Source: an uncultured Oscillospiraceae bacterium (GTDB lineage: Bacteria; Bacillota; Clostridia; Oscillospirales; Oscillospiraceae). Taken from it: a DNA stretch of 64,000 nucleotides. Each line of letters starts with the position of its first letter. Within the stretch, counting starts at the first letter, position 1. Shown piece after piece: positions 51,908-60,743 of the stretch. A program made the translations under genes and the position numbers. The notes below the pieces were generated by a model that did not search any database, had not been told where the DNA came from, and saw only the letters and a list, made by a program, of their open reading frames with translations. The DNA lies in the NCBI GenBank assembly GCA_910588105.1, contig CAJUQD010000001.1, forward strand, positions 1 through 64,000, read 5' to 3'.

Positions 51908-52090
51908 ATGATGGAGTCCATTGCCAGCATGGCCATGGGCATGAGCGCGGCTTCCTTCGCCACCAACTACTCCATGGCCGTCACTAAAAAGATGATGGAT
52001 TCTCAGGAGTTGGCTGGCCAGGAGCTGATGAAGATGCTTGAGGCCGTCCCTGCCCCTGCCAAAGGACAGTACATTGACGTGTACGCCTGA
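51908..52090 (+). CDS. YjfB-family putative motility protein
   Basis: A 60-residue protein matching the YjfB family: an amphipathic N-terminal helix (MESIASMAMGMSAASFATNY) followed by SMAVTKKMMDSQELAGQELM and a short Pro/Ala tail. It starts 3 bp past csrA, after GGAAAGGAGG, and ends before a terminator. Members are usually in late flagellar regulons and have no assigned activity. Confidence 0.85.
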   Translation: MMESIASMAMGMSAASFATNYSMAVTKKMMDSQELAGQELMKMLEAVPAPAKGQYIDVYA

Positions 52091-52095
52091 ACCCA

Positions 52096-52123
52096 AAAAG
52101 CCGGCCTGTGGGCCGGCTTTTTT
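52096..52123 (+). terminator. Terminator of the flgM-yjfB operon
   Basis: An 11-bp hairpin (52096-52106 with 52111-52121) followed by a T run. Confidence 0.9.
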
Positions 52124-52136
52124 ATGCTCTTTTCGG

Positions 52137-52163
52137 TTGATTTCGCTGTCACATGGGTATAAT
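52137..52163 (+). promoter_or_regulatory. Promoter of the stand-alone Clp ATPase gene
   Basis: TTGATT (52137-52142), a 15-bp spacer and TATAAT (52158-52163). An in-frame ATG at 52153 lies inside this promoter, so the start must be the later ATG at 52195. Confidence 0.6.
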
Positions 52164-52194
52164 CACAGAAAAACCGTACTGCGGAGGCCGCCTC

Positions 52195-53499
52195 ATGGAT
52201 TTTTCCCAATTTTGCGCCTGTCTCTCCGGCCACTCTGCCCTGCTTCAGCAGCGGGTGGATGTCTGCGCCGGACTGGGGCGCAGCTATGAATTTTCCCCCT
52301 GCCAAATGCCACCGGGCTGCAGGCCCGGACAGACAGGGCTGGGTTTCTGGCGGGACCAGGCAGGCTACCTGCTCTATTTTCGTCCCGCCGTGGCCTATTC
52401 CGGCAGCGATCCCCGCCTGCGCCGCTTTTTTGCCCAGGGTAGCATTCAGCGCTTTCCCAGCTTTCAGCCCATGGCGGACTGCCTTCGGACGCTAGGCCGC
52501 CCCTCCCCTATGCCCTCTTCTTTTCAATCGCTAAACCAATATCTCCAGCACCGGGTGCTGGGCCAGGATCAGGCCGTGATGGCCGCCGCCTTCAAGCTGT
52601 GGGCCCACGCCTGCAAGGGGGAGCCGCAACGCCCTCTTTCCCTCATCTTTTACGGTCCCACCGGGGTAGGCAAATCGGAGCTGGGCAAGGCCATCGCCCC
52701 GGCCCTTAACCACTGCGTGGGGGAGGAGCGTTACCGCCTGGTGTGGACCGAACTAAACACCTTTACCCAAGCCCACTCCGCCTACCGCCTCACCGGCGCG
52801 CCCCCCGGCTACGTGGGCTACGACGATCCACCCGTACTGGAGGCGGTGCGCCGCTGCCCTCACACCGTGTTCATGTTTGACGAGCTGGATAAAGCCCACC
52901 CGGAGGTAATTAAGGTCTTCATGTCCATCCTGGATGAAGGCCGCTGTACCGCCCGGCAGGAGGACAGCCAGGGTAGCCGGGAGCTGGACTTCCGCCGATG
53001 CATCCTTTTATTTACCACCAACACCGACCTGTCCGGCGCCCGGCGGCTGGGCTTTGCCCCGCCCCAGGCTTCTTCCGCCGCTCCGGGCCAAGACAGCGCC
53101 CTCCCCACCACCCCCGCCGAACTGGCACGGCAGCTATTTCAGGCCGATGAGACCGCCCGACACGCCCTGGCACACTCCGGCGTACTCCGGGAAATCACAG
53201 GCCGGTTCAGCGGGCTTGTGGGCTTTCAACCCCTGGACGAGCCCTCCCGCGTGGACATCACCGCCAAGCAAGTCACAGCCCTGGCCCAGGAATACGGCTT
53301 GACCGTGGTCCGAGTGGCCCCGGAGCTGGCCCGGGCACTCACCCCCCGAAACGCCCTCTCCCCCCGCTCCACTGTCCCCATGCTGGAGGGAATCCTCTCC
53401 CCTGTTTTTCTCTCCTGCGCCCCATCCGTCCGAAAAGGGGAAGCCCTCTGCCTCTCCGGCAGCGTGGAACATATGCGGCTTGCCCCTGTCCAGGAATAG
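52195..53499 (+). CDS. Stand-alone Clp/Hsp100-type AAA+ ATPase
   Basis: A 434-residue protein with a single AAA_2 module like the D2 ring of ClpB/ClpC and no D1, N-domain repeat or ClpP-binding loop seen. Residues 1-105 are a novel N-terminal domain. Walker A is YGPTGVGKSELGKA (about 153-165); the pore loop is GAPPGYVGYDDPP; Walker B is FMFDELDKAHPEV. A sensor/arginine-finger region follows (GRFSGLVGFQPLD). The ATG at 52195 follows GCGGAGG. It is monocistronic, between a flagellar operon and a terminator. It may be a disaggregase or remodeller for a specific client; none is evident. Confidence 0.87.
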   Translation: MDFSQFCACLSGHSALLQQRVDVCAGLGRSYEFSPCQMPPGCRPGQTGLGFWRDQAGYLLYFRPAVAYSGSDPRLRRFFAQGSIQRFPSFQPMADCLRTLGRPSPMPSSFQSLNQYLQHRVLGQDQAVMAAAFKLWAHACKGEPQRPLSLIFYGPTGVGKSELGKAIAPALNHCVGEERYRLVWTELNTFTQAHSAYRLTGAPPGYVGYDDPPVLEAVRRCPHTVFMFDELDKAHPEVIKVFMSILDEGRCTARQEDSQGSRELDFRRCILLFTTNTDLSGARRLGFAPPQASSAAPGQDSALPTTPAELARQLFQADETARHALAHSGVLREITGRFSGLVGFQPLDEPSRVDITAKQVTALAQEYGLTVVRVAPELARALTPRNALSPRSTVPMLEGILSPVFLSCAPSVRKGEALCLSGSVEHMRLAPVQE

Positions 53500-53500
53500 G

Positions 53501-53534
53501 AAACCGCTGAGGGAGCGCGCTCCCTCAGCGGTTT
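53501..53534. terminator. Bidirectional terminator after the Clp ATPase gene
   Basis: A perfect 34-bp palindrome (17-bp arms) with AAA/TTTT ends, between convergent genes. Confidence 0.85.
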
Positions 53535-53554
53535 TCCATAGCTTAATCGTGCAG

Positions 53555-54619
53555 TCACTTCAGAATTTCGATCTCATCGGTGCTGGGATCCTGGCGGTAC
53601 AGGTGAAGCCCATCGGAACTCACCAGATAACCGCCCATAAACCGATTAATTCCATCCTCTCTGCTGTAAACATTGACTCGGATACAGGCCACATCATCCA
53701 CCATCTCAACACCATCAATGGGGAATACCACATATTGATCCATGGATTCCCCCGGCAGCCCCAGCTCCGCAGGCGTCATGCTGGAAATTCGATCCTGGGC
53801 GCCCTGTTGGCCTATAGGCCGCTGGCCCATGCTGCTGGTGGTGTCCGGCGGCGGCGCGGTGACCTTGCCCAGAATTTCATCCGCTGTGACCACACACTGA
53901 CCCGGTGACCAGGATATGCGCACCGTAATCACCATATCCGGCGTCTCGTCCACCGGCTCCGCCGATTCCTCCGGCGGAGGGGACTGGGGCGTCTCCGACC
54001 CCTCCGGCTGGCCGCTCTCCTCGCCCTCCGGCGCAGCGCTCTCCGCAGCCTCCGATTCCGGCTTGGGCAGGTTCCGGGCCATCAGAACCATCCCCTCCCC
54101 GGTTTCGAAATCCGGCTGCTCCCGTTGGCGGACAAGATCTTCATCCACCACATAATACCTAGGGTCAGCACTTTTCAGCTGCTTTACATAGGTCTCCGCC
54201 GCCTTACCGCTGTCTACCAAGTCGGTATAGGTGTAAGTAATGGTCTTGGCCAGCACAGCCTGGGCCGCGGACTCGTCCGCCTCCAGCACCATGCCCGGCA
54301 CCTTCTCATCACCCACTGGCAGTTCCGTGGGCAACACCGGAGGCTCCGGCTCCACCGACACTGTGGTGTCCGGATCCTTATCCGCATTGCGCCCCGGCAG
54401 AACAAAGACAAAGATAATGACCGCCGCAGCGATAATGACTACCACCGGAATGAGCATTAAAATTGGGAACTTCTTCTTTTTTTCCTGGCCAGCCTCGTCC
54501 ACCGCCTCCGGCCCCGGCTCGCCCTTGCCCTTTTTAACCTTTTTTTCCTTGGGCGGCTTTTCCTTTTTGGGTTTTTTCTCCTTGGGCGTCTTGGGGCCCT
54601 TTGCTTTTCCTATCGGCAT
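53555..54619 (-). CDS. Membrane-anchored protein of unknown function
   Basis: A 354-residue bitopic protein. Residues 1-50 are Lys/Pro-rich (cytosolic, strongly positive, GKAKGPKTPKEKKPKKEK), then one TM helix (LMLIPVVVIIAAAVIIFVFV, about 54-75). The extracytoplasmic part has a conserved-looking region (about 110-190, YTDLVDSGKAAETYVKQLKS), a Pro/Glu-rich spacer and a final beta-rich domain. I do not recognise the family. It starts 28 bp after the FtsA-like gene, so it probably works with it as a membrane anchor or partner. Confidence 0.75.
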   Translation of the reverse strand: MPIGKAKGPKTPKEKKPKKEKPPKEKKVKKGKGEPGPEAVDEAGQEKKKKFPILMLIPVVVIIAAAVIIFVFVLPGRNADKDPDTTVSVEPEPPVLPTELPVGDEKVPGMVLEADESAAQAVLAKTITYTYTDLVDSGKAAETYVKQLKSADPRYYVVDEDLVRQREQPDFETGEGMVLMARNLPKPESEAAESAAPEGEESGQPEGSETPQSPPPEESAEPVDETPDMVITVRISWSPGQCVVTADEILGKVTAPPPDTTSSMGQRPIGQQGAQDRISSMTPAELGLPGESMDQYVVFPIDGVEMVDDVACIRVNVYSREDGINRFMGGYLVSSDGLHLYRQDPSTDEIEILK

Positions 54620-54647
54620 GGAAACAACACCTCTTGCGTCTATGCTA

Positions 54648-56534
54648 TTAAATCAGGGAGATAGTCACACGGTCTTGTGCTTTTACCGTATACTGGAAAC
54701 CCCGCTCTACGCCGTTGACCTCCAGACGCACCGCCCTGTCCAAGTGCTCAAAGTCGATATCGGAATACTCCAGCAAATCCATCAGGTGATAAGCACCCCT
54801 ATCCTCCCTGGCCGGAAGGATTAGTGGCTCACCGTTCAGGCTGATGTGCAGCTCGCCGCTGGAGGAAGCGGGCCTCACCGGGGATTCCGTGGGCGTCACC
54901 GATGGCCAGGCTTCCTGTGGCACAGCCTCCCTCCGGGGGGTGGGAGGCGTCTGCCGCAGGGTAAGCACCACGTCCCCCTGGCCAAGCTGCGTGTCCATGG
55001 AGGCCGGGGAATTGTTCACCATCACCTTGCCGTAAAACTCAGGGCCCAGCAATTCCGCCACGGTGCGGCTGGCTCCCGCCCCATGCCGCGCGGGCACGAA
55101 ATGGATATGGTCTCCGGCATGAATGACAGTGGACAGCGCGGCCTCCTCCTCGTTCACCCGCAACACGGCGGGAACCGCAGGCTCCCCGCGGAACACCAAC
55201 CGCTTGCCGTCCAGGGTAACGCTCAAGCTCTTTCCCGTCTTTCCCACCATATCGCCATAGCTGTAGCCGTTCATCAGCAAAATGTCCCGCAGGGTGAGCA
55301 CCCCGTTACGAAACAGCTTGGCGCTCTGGCCGTTCAGGGTGACCACATAGCTGTCGTTTAAAAGCCCCAGGCCCGCCGATATGGCGATGCCCAACGGGGT
55401 GGCATACTCCGGCTTCTCCAGCTCCACGCTGTCGGAAAACACAGAGAGCGCGAAATTGTTCCCCGCGATGGCCACCCGCCTGTCGTCCATCTCCAGCTTT
55501 TCCGCCACCTTCTCCCGCAGCCCGGTCAGCCTGCTGCCGCCGCCCGCCAGGAATACGGCGGAGGGGGCGGCGTCGTTGACGCTCAAGATCTGCTTGGCAA
55601 TGGCGTCCGCCAGCCGGTTCATAGGCTCCTGGATGGCCTGGACCACTTCGGCAGCGGCAATGCGCTCTTCCTGGCCCAAAATATTCCGGCAGCGGATCAG
55701 GTCGTCGCTCTCCCCAATGGCCCGCTTCACCTGCTCGGCCGTTTTAAAGTCCACCAGGAAGGAGCGCATAATGGCCTCGGTCACCTCGTCCCCAGCCACA
55801 GTGGCCATGGTATAGCCCACCACGCTGCCGTCCCGGCACAGGGCGATGTCGGTGGTGCCCGCGCCGATGTCCACCATCGCCAGATTCAACAGCCGCAGCT
55901 CGGCTGGAATGGCCGCGTTCATGGCCGCGATGGGCTCCAACGTCATACTGGACACCTGGAGGCCTGCGGCGCGCATGGCGGCATACAGGCTCTCCACCAC
56001 CTCGCCTGGCAGGAAGGTGGCCACCACATCGGCCTCCATCCGGCGCCCGGTGTGGAATTGTAGGTTATTCATGGGGTAGTTGTCCAGCCGGTACTGGGCC
56101 ACGGTATAGCCCACCAGGAACATCTGGCGGCGGTCAGCGCCATCGTTTTGGAGCGCCTCCTCCGCAGCGGACACCGCCCCGGCCTCTAACGCGCCAATCT
56201 GTTCGGCATCAATGGACTGCTCCTCGGGCAGCTCCAGCGTAAAGGACCCCTTCTGGGTGCGCAGGGCCCGCCCTGCGGCGGCCACGCTCACCCGCTCCAG
56301 CCGGATACCCAAACGGCCCTCCAGCCGTTCCGTCACCGTCCTGGCCAAAGCCCCCACCTGCTTGATGTCATCAATCTGGCCGTCCATCATGGCCCGTTTC
56401 CCGTGCTCGGCCATCTCCACATCCAGCACCTTCAGCCGGTCGCCCACCGGCCGGCCCACTACGCCCACCACACTGCGCGTTCCAATATCCAGGGCGAAAA
56501 TCAGATCCTTGTCCTGGACCTTCCATTCTGCCAT
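54648..56534 (-). CDS. FtsA/PilM-like actin-fold protein with C-terminal extension
   Basis: A 628-residue protein with an FtsA-type actin fold in about 1-385: FALDIGTRSVVGVVGRPVGD (phosphate 1), NLAMVDIGAGTTDIALCRDG (phosphate 2), and VFLAGGGSRLTGLREKVAEK (adenosine). The 1C-like subdomain is present. About 240 further residues, including VTLNGQSAKLFRNGVLTLRD and two ubiquitin-like small beta regions, are not in FtsA. There is no obvious C-terminal membrane helix. It may polymerise or scaffold an envelope machine with the downstream bitopic protein. It is not the main FtsA, because no ftsZ is adjacent. Confidence 0.82.
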   Translation of the reverse strand: MAEWKVQDKDLIFALDIGTRSVVGVVGRPVGDRLKVLDVEMAEHGKRAMMDGQIDDIKQVGALARTVTERLEGRLGIRLERVSVAAAGRALRTQKGSFTLELPEEQSIDAEQIGALEAGAVSAAEEALQNDGADRRQMFLVGYTVAQYRLDNYPMNNLQFHTGRRMEADVVATFLPGEVVESLYAAMRAAGLQVSSMTLEPIAAMNAAIPAELRLLNLAMVDIGAGTTDIALCRDGSVVGYTMATVAGDEVTEAIMRSFLVDFKTAEQVKRAIGESDDLIRCRNILGQEERIAAAEVVQAIQEPMNRLADAIAKQILSVNDAAPSAVFLAGGGSRLTGLREKVAEKLEMDDRRVAIAGNNFALSVFSDSVELEKPEYATPLGIAISAGLGLLNDSYVVTLNGQSAKLFRNGVLTLRDILLMNGYSYGDMVGKTGKSLSVTLDGKRLVFRGEPAVPAVLRVNEEEAALSTVIHAGDHIHFVPARHGAGASRTVAELLGPEFYGKVMVNNSPASMDTQLGQGDVVLTLRQTPPTPRREAVPQEAWPSVTPTESPVRPASSSGELHISLNGEPLILPAREDRGAYHLMDLLEYSDIDFEHLDRAVRLEVNGVERGFQYTVKAQDRVTISLI

Positions 56535-56575
56535 AGGTCCGCTCCTCTCTTGCTGCGGCTTAGCCGGTCATAAAA

Positions 56576-56613
56576 GCTGCCAGGGGACGGCATGACTGCC
56601 GCCCCCTGGCAGC
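56576..56613 (-). terminator. Terminator after the second chemoreceptor gene
   Basis: An 11-bp stem (56576-56586 with 56603-56613) with a long loop, followed by TTTT on the minus strand (56572-56575), between the chemoreceptor and FtsA-like genes. Confidence 0.8.
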
Positions 56614-56628
56614 CTGTTTGGTTGCTGC

Positions 56629-58422
56629 TTAGTACTTGCTGAACACGCTGGCGGCGGAACCGCCGGCGGCGGGCTCATAGCTCTCCTCATAGGAGGAGGG
56701 GGCGGCGGCACTGTAAGCGGGCTGGGGCTTAGGCATGAAACCGTCCTGGCGCAGCTTGAAACGGGCCAGCAGCTCCTTCATCAAAGCGGCCTGGCTGGAC
56801 AGCTCCTCGCTGGCGGCGGCAGACTCCTCGCTGGTGGCGGAGTTGGTCTGCACTACAGAACTGATCTGGTCGATTCCCTCGGTCACCTGGGCGATGGCCT
56901 CGGACTCCTCTTCGGCAGCCTTGGCAATCTGCTGGACGGAAGACATCACCAAACCGGCACGCTCGTTGGTGGCCTGGAGCGCCACGGACACCTTCTGCAC
57001 GATCTCGTTGCCCTCCTTGACGGACACGATGGAGCGGTCGATGAGCTCCTTGGTGGCCTTAGCCGCTTCGTCGGACTTGGCGGACAGGTTGCGCACCTCG
57101 TCGGCCACCACGGCGAAGCCCTTGCCGGCGCTGCCTGCGCGGGCGGCTTCCACGGCGGCATTCAAGGCCAGGATGTTGGTCTGGAAGGCGATGTTCTCAA
57201 TGGTGGCGATGATCTTGCCGATCTCGGAGGAGGAGTCGGAAATCTTCTCCATGGCGGACACCATCTGCTGCATGTATTCGGAGCTCTCGTTCAGGCTGCC
57301 GCTGGCGTCGTTGGCGTGGGACATGGCCTGCTCGCTGTTTTCGGCGTTCTTGCGGGAGTTGTTGGAGATCTCGGCGATGGTGGCGGACAGCTCCTCCACG
57401 GCGCTGGCCTGCTCGGTGGCGCCCTGGGCCAGGGACTGGGCGCCGGTGGACACCTGCTCGGCGCCTGCGGACACCTGCTCCGCGCTCTGGTTAATCTGGG
57501 ACAGGGCGTCGGACAGGCTGCGGTTGATGGCGCGGACGGAGGTGAGCACGCTGCTCAGAGCGCCCACATACATCTTTTCATCCTTGGTGCGCACGTCAAA
57601 GTTGCCGTTGCCCATCTCCTCCAGCAGGCGGCATTCGTCGCTGATAACCTCGCTGAGGACGTGCTGGCTGGTACGCAGAGCGTCGCACATATCGCCCAGC
57701 TCACTGGTGCTCTGGTAGTCCACGGGGATGTCCAGCTTGCCCTCGCTGAAGCCGGTGAGGGCCACATGGACCTGCTCGGCAGGCACCACAATGCTCTTGA
57801 TGATAATCAGGGCGATACGCATCACGATGATGGTGGCGACAACCATCACGCCCAGGATGATGCCGATGGCGATATTGGAGGTGAGATCCTGACGGCTGAT
57901 AATATCGTTCTGAGCCTTCTGGAGGGTGGCGGCCAGGGCGTCGCCCTTTTCAGCGGCCTCCTTCAGCCTGGGGGAGCAGGAGGTGGCGATCATGCTGGCG
58001 GCCTCGGTACGGCTTTCGGCGGTATTGCTGCGAGCCACGCTGACAATTTTCTCGGCCTCCACCTCCCACGCCTCTACGGTGTCCACGAAAGCGTTCAGCT
58101 CGGCCTTGCTCTCCAGAGGATAAATCTTCTCCAGCTCGTCCAAGCGCTCCTTCAGCTCGCCCACCTTCTGGGTAGTGGTGTCCAGATTGGACAGGTCTCC
58201 GCCCAGCACTGCGTCGCGCAGGCTACGCCCGGCGATGTTGTAGTCAACGCGGCATTCGAACACAATGCTGTTGGCGCCGACATAATCATCCAGAATATCA
58301 TTGTACTGGCCCTTCTGCATGGTCATCAGGATGATAGACGTGATGATGATGGCCACGGAGACAACGATTGTGACACCGAACCCCAGGATCAGACTCTTCT
58401 TGATCTTCATGTTTTTAATCAT
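56629..58422 (-). CDS. Methyl-accepting chemotaxis protein with four-helix-bundle sensor
   Basis: A 597-residue chemoreceptor. TM1 is near residues 12-33; residues about 35-185 form a helical 4HB_MCP-like sensor (YVGANSIVFECRVDYNIAGR); TM2 (IAIGIILGVMVVATIIVMRI) is near 185-205. HAMP and the signalling domain follow, with the tip ENIAFQTNILALNAAVEAAR. The tail after about 555 is flexible and ends SAASVFSKY, with no tethering pentapeptide. Its start is 36 bp past an FtsE-like gene. The ligand is unknown. Confidence 0.92.
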   Translation of the reverse strand: MIKNMKIKKSLILGFGVTIVVSVAIIITSIILMTMQKGQYNDILDDYVGANSIVFECRVDYNIAGRSLRDAVLGGDLSNLDTTTQKVGELKERLDELEKIYPLESKAELNAFVDTVEAWEVEAEKIVSVARSNTAESRTEAASMIATSCSPRLKEAAEKGDALAATLQKAQNDIISRQDLTSNIAIGIILGVMVVATIIVMRIALIIIKSIVVPAEQVHVALTGFSEGKLDIPVDYQSTSELGDMCDALRTSQHVLSEVISDECRLLEEMGNGNFDVRTKDEKMYVGALSSVLTSVRAINRSLSDALSQINQSAEQVSAGAEQVSTGAQSLAQGATEQASAVEELSATIAEISNNSRKNAENSEQAMSHANDASGSLNESSEYMQQMVSAMEKISDSSSEIGKIIATIENIAFQTNILALNAAVEAARAGSAGKGFAVVADEVRNLSAKSDEAAKATKELIDRSIVSVKEGNEIVQKVSVALQATNERAGLVMSSVQQIAKAAEEESEAIAQVTEGIDQISSVVQTNSATSEESAAASEELSSQAALMKELLARFKLRQDGFMPKPQPAYSAAAPSSYEESYEPAAGGSAASVFSKY

Positions 58423-58458
58423 GGACTCTTTCCTCCTAAATTTCTTGACTGTGGATTT

Positions 58459-59235
58459 CTATATCAAATCGGTTCTGAACTTGGGCAGAAGCGCCGCCTT
58501 GCGCTCCCGCTCCAGCACATCGCCGTATTTTCCTTTTTGAACGTCGTCCAGCACACGTCCGTCGCTCATGGTAATCACCCTGCGGCGCAGAATGTTCACA
58601 TATTGGCTGTCGTGGGTGGCCATGATGACCGTAGTTCCCTTTTGGTTGATGTCGTTGAGCAGGTGGAGGGTATCCCAGATACAGTCGTCATCCAGGTTGG
58701 CAGTAATCTCATCCAAAACCAGGATGGGCGGGCTGCCGATCATGGCCCGCGCCAGTTCCACCCGGCGGCACTGGCCAATGGACAGTTCTACGGGGTACTT
58801 GGGTTCCGCGCCCCGCATTCCCACAAGGCCCAGCACCTTTTTGACCCGGATATCCACCAGCCTGGGGTTTTCCTTGCCCAAGGCGATCTGGGAAGCCAGC
58901 GCCAAATTCTCCCCCACGGTCTTTTTGCGGATAAGGGTAGGATCCTGCCAGATCTTTCCGAACAGAATTGCCGCCCGGTTCCGGCTGAGCTTCATTACGC
59001 CGTTCAGGTCTTTGTGATCCACATACACCTTGCCCCGGCTGGGCTTTGTCTGCCCGGTAATCAGCCGCAGCAGGGTGCTCTTTCCCGCGCCGCTGCCGCC
59101 GACCACAAAGACAAATTCCCCCTGCCGGATGGTCAGGGCCACATCCTCCACGCCCTTGTCCTGATGGACCGCATTGCGCCTCCTGCGGCTGCGCCTATAA
59201 AATTTTGAAACGTTCTCTAACTCAATGGTGGGCAT
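58459..59235 (-). CDS. FtsE-like ABC ATPase
   Basis: A 258-residue ABC ATP-binding protein closest in pattern to FtsE. Walker A is GGSGAGKSTLLRL; KIWQDPTLIRKKTVGENLAL is the Q-loop region; Walker B is PPILVLDEITANLDDD; the H-loop is ATHDSQYVN. The signature is LSIGQ, where most have LSGGQ, and DEP reads DEI. A short Arg-rich segment (YRRSRRRRNA) precedes the core. There is no FtsX-type permease beside it. It is upstream of the chemoreceptor gene, and its start is divergent from a peptidase gene. Confidence 0.85.
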   Translation of the reverse strand: MPTIELENVSKFYRRSRRRRNAVHQDKGVEDVALTIRQGEFVFVVGGSGAGKSTLLRLITGQTKPSRGKVYVDHKDLNGVMKLSRNRAAILFGKIWQDPTLIRKKTVGENLALASQIALGKENPRLVDIRVKKVLGLVGMRGAEPKYPVELSIGQCRRVELARAMIGSPPILVLDEITANLDDDCIWDTLHLLNDINQKGTTVIMATHDSQYVNILRRRVITMSDGRVLDDVQKGKYGDVLERERKAALLPKFRTDLI

Positions 59236-59274
59236 AGGCTTCTCCTGGCATTGGTTGCAATATGAATCTTTCCA

Positions 59275-59302
59275 TTGAAAAAAGCTCGATTTCTGTTATA
59301 AT
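59275..59302 (+). promoter_or_regulatory. Promoter of the C39-like peptidase gene
   Basis: TTGAAA (59275-59280), a 16-bp spacer and an extended -10, TGTTATAAT (59294-59302), about 37 bp before the start. Confidence 0.75.
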
Positions 59303-59338
59303 AGGGGCATCCGTAAAATTCCGAGGGGAGGTGGCGAA

Positions 59339-60280
59339 ATGAAACGGGACGGTGGTTTCAAGCGTCCGGGTTTCAAGCTGGTCTTGATTGTACTGCTGGC
59401 GGTGCTGTGCATCGGCGCGGCGGAGCTGGCGGCCTGCAGCCATTTCGCCCCGGAGACCTACGAGCGCATCACCGCCCCGGCCCGGCAGGCGGCCGCCGCA
59501 GTGGCCGATGCCGGACGCGCCGGGCTGGATGCCGTCGGCCGGTTTTGCCGCGACACCGCCGCCTTGGCTGGCCGTGCCGTTCAAAACGCCGCCCGCCAGG
59601 TGGCCGCTTTCTGGGAAGAACTCACCGCCCCACCCCCTCCGCCGTTGGAACCAGAACCGGAGCTGTCCCCGCCCCCGGAGGATTCCCTTCCCCCGGCCAC
59701 CGAGCCGCCCCTCACCGAGGTGCTGGAGGCGGACGGGAAGCAGCTGCTCACCGGGGGGACCGTCACCGTTACTTATTTCTGCCAGTCGGACGAAACCTGG
59801 GCCGAACAGCCCTATGGCACCGATACCATCGGCCCTTATGGCTGCGGCCCCACGGCCATGGCCATGGCCGTGGCCAGCATGACGGATACCGACACAGACC
59901 CGGCTCAAATGGCCTCCTGGGCAGTGGATCACGGCTACTGGGCCAGGAGAAGCGGATCCTACCACTCCATCGTCCAAGGCATTGCCCAGGACTTCGGGCT
60001 GGAAGCAGAGCCCTTCACCGACCGCACCCCGGACGCGCTGCGCCGGGCCCTGCGCTCCAAGGACATGCTGGTGGCCCTGATGGGCAAGGGCCATTTCACC
60101 ACCGGCGGACACTTCATTCTCATCCGGGGGGTGACTCTAAGCGGCGATGTACTGGTGGCCGACCCCAACAGCCTGGAGCGGAGCCTCCAGACCTGGGACC
60201 CCCAGCTCATCCTGGATGAGCTGTCCTCCGCTCGGGACCACGGGGCGCCGCTCTGGATTCTGTCGGCTCCCCGCGCCTGA
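59339..60280 (+). CDS. Secreted or membrane-anchored C39-like peptidase
   Basis: A 313-residue protein. A hydrophobic N-terminal segment (FKLVLIVLLAVLCIGAAELA) is a signal anchor or signal peptide, perhaps a lipoprotein since Cys lies in LAACS. Residues 35-90 are Ala-rich helical, and about 95-125 Pro-rich. The C39_2-type papain fold has catalytic Cys in IGPYGCGPTAMAMA (about 170), His in TTGGHFILIRG and Asp/Asn in VADPNS. It is extracytoplasmic and may process wall or surface proteins. The start follows GAGGGGAGG. Confidence 0.85.
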   Translation: MKRDGGFKRPGFKLVLIVLLAVLCIGAAELAACSHFAPETYERITAPARQAAAAVADAGRAGLDAVGRFCRDTAALAGRAVQNAARQVAAFWEELTAPPPPPLEPEPELSPPPEDSLPPATEPPLTEVLEADGKQLLTGGTVTVTYFCQSDETWAEQPYGTDTIGPYGCGPTAMAMAVASMTDTDTDPAQMASWAVDHGYWARRSGSYHSIVQGIAQDFGLEAEPFTDRTPDALRRALRSKDMLVALMGKGHFTTGGHFILIRGVTLSGDVLVADPNSLERSLQTWDPQLILDELSSARDHGAPLWILSAPRA

Positions 60281-60295
60281 CTCTTGATTTCGCGG

Positions 60296-60328
60296 AATAT
60301 CGGCCCGGTGAATCACCGGGCCGATATT
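60296..60328. terminator. Terminator between the peptidase and fliS-side genes
   Basis: A 15-bp hairpin (60296-60310 with 60314-60328) followed by TTTATT on the plus strand, between convergent genes. Confidence 0.88.
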
Positions 60329-60341
60329 TTATTGTGTTTTG

Positions 60342-60740
60342 CTATTGATACGCAGATTTTCCCCGCGCGATCCGCTGGTTCAGCACCCGGTCCAAATCTG
60401 TCACCTGCTTGAGCCTTCGCCGGTTCAGCGCCACCTGGTCGCACAGCATTTCTACCGTCCGTCCCGCATCGTCCCCCGCACCCCCGCCGTTGAGGATGGC
60501 GGCCAGCTGTCCGGCCTCTTCCCGGTCGTCCAGCGCCTCCATCTGTTCCCGAAGAGCCTTGTCCGCCGCCTGGAGCTTGCCCAGCGGCTCCTCCCGCATG
60601 GCAATCAGCATCTGGGTGCTCACCTGGTCGTTGCGGTCAATGGACTCCCCCAGCTGCCGGGTCAGGTCGAGCAGCTCATTGAGCAGGTTCCCCGTCCGTT
60701 TCATCTGAACCAGGGCGTCCATTACCGTTTTTTCCTCCAT
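60342..60740 (-). CDS. Small helical protein downstream of fliS, possible FliT-like chaperone
   Basis: A 132-residue, charged, mainly helical protein: VMDALVQMKRTGNLLNELLD, then LTRQLGESIDRNDQVSTQML, and LNRRRLKQVTDLDRVLNQRI. It occupies the place where many Bacillota carry a FliT-type or FlgN-like export chaperone, right after fliD-fliS. The sequence alone is not decisive. It begins 3 bp past the fliS stop, so the genes are co-transcribed. Confidence 0.6.
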   Translation of the reverse strand: MEEKTVMDALVQMKRTGNLLNELLDLTRQLGESIDRNDQVSTQMLIAMREEPLGKLQAADKALREQMEALDDREEAGQLAAILNGGGAGDDAGRTVEMLCDQVALNRRRLKQVTDLDRVLNQRIARGKSAYQ

Positions 60741-60743
60741 CGC

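Noticed and set aside
52153..52194. An upstream ATG at 52153 for the Clp ATPase
   Set aside because: It lies inside the -10 region (TATAAT at 52158-52163), and the ATG at 52195 has a GCGGAGG site.
54648..56534. The FtsA-like protein as the cell-division FtsA
   Set aside because: No ftsZ or dcw genes are adjacent, it has about 240 extra C-terminal residues, and no membrane-targeting helix is clear at its end.
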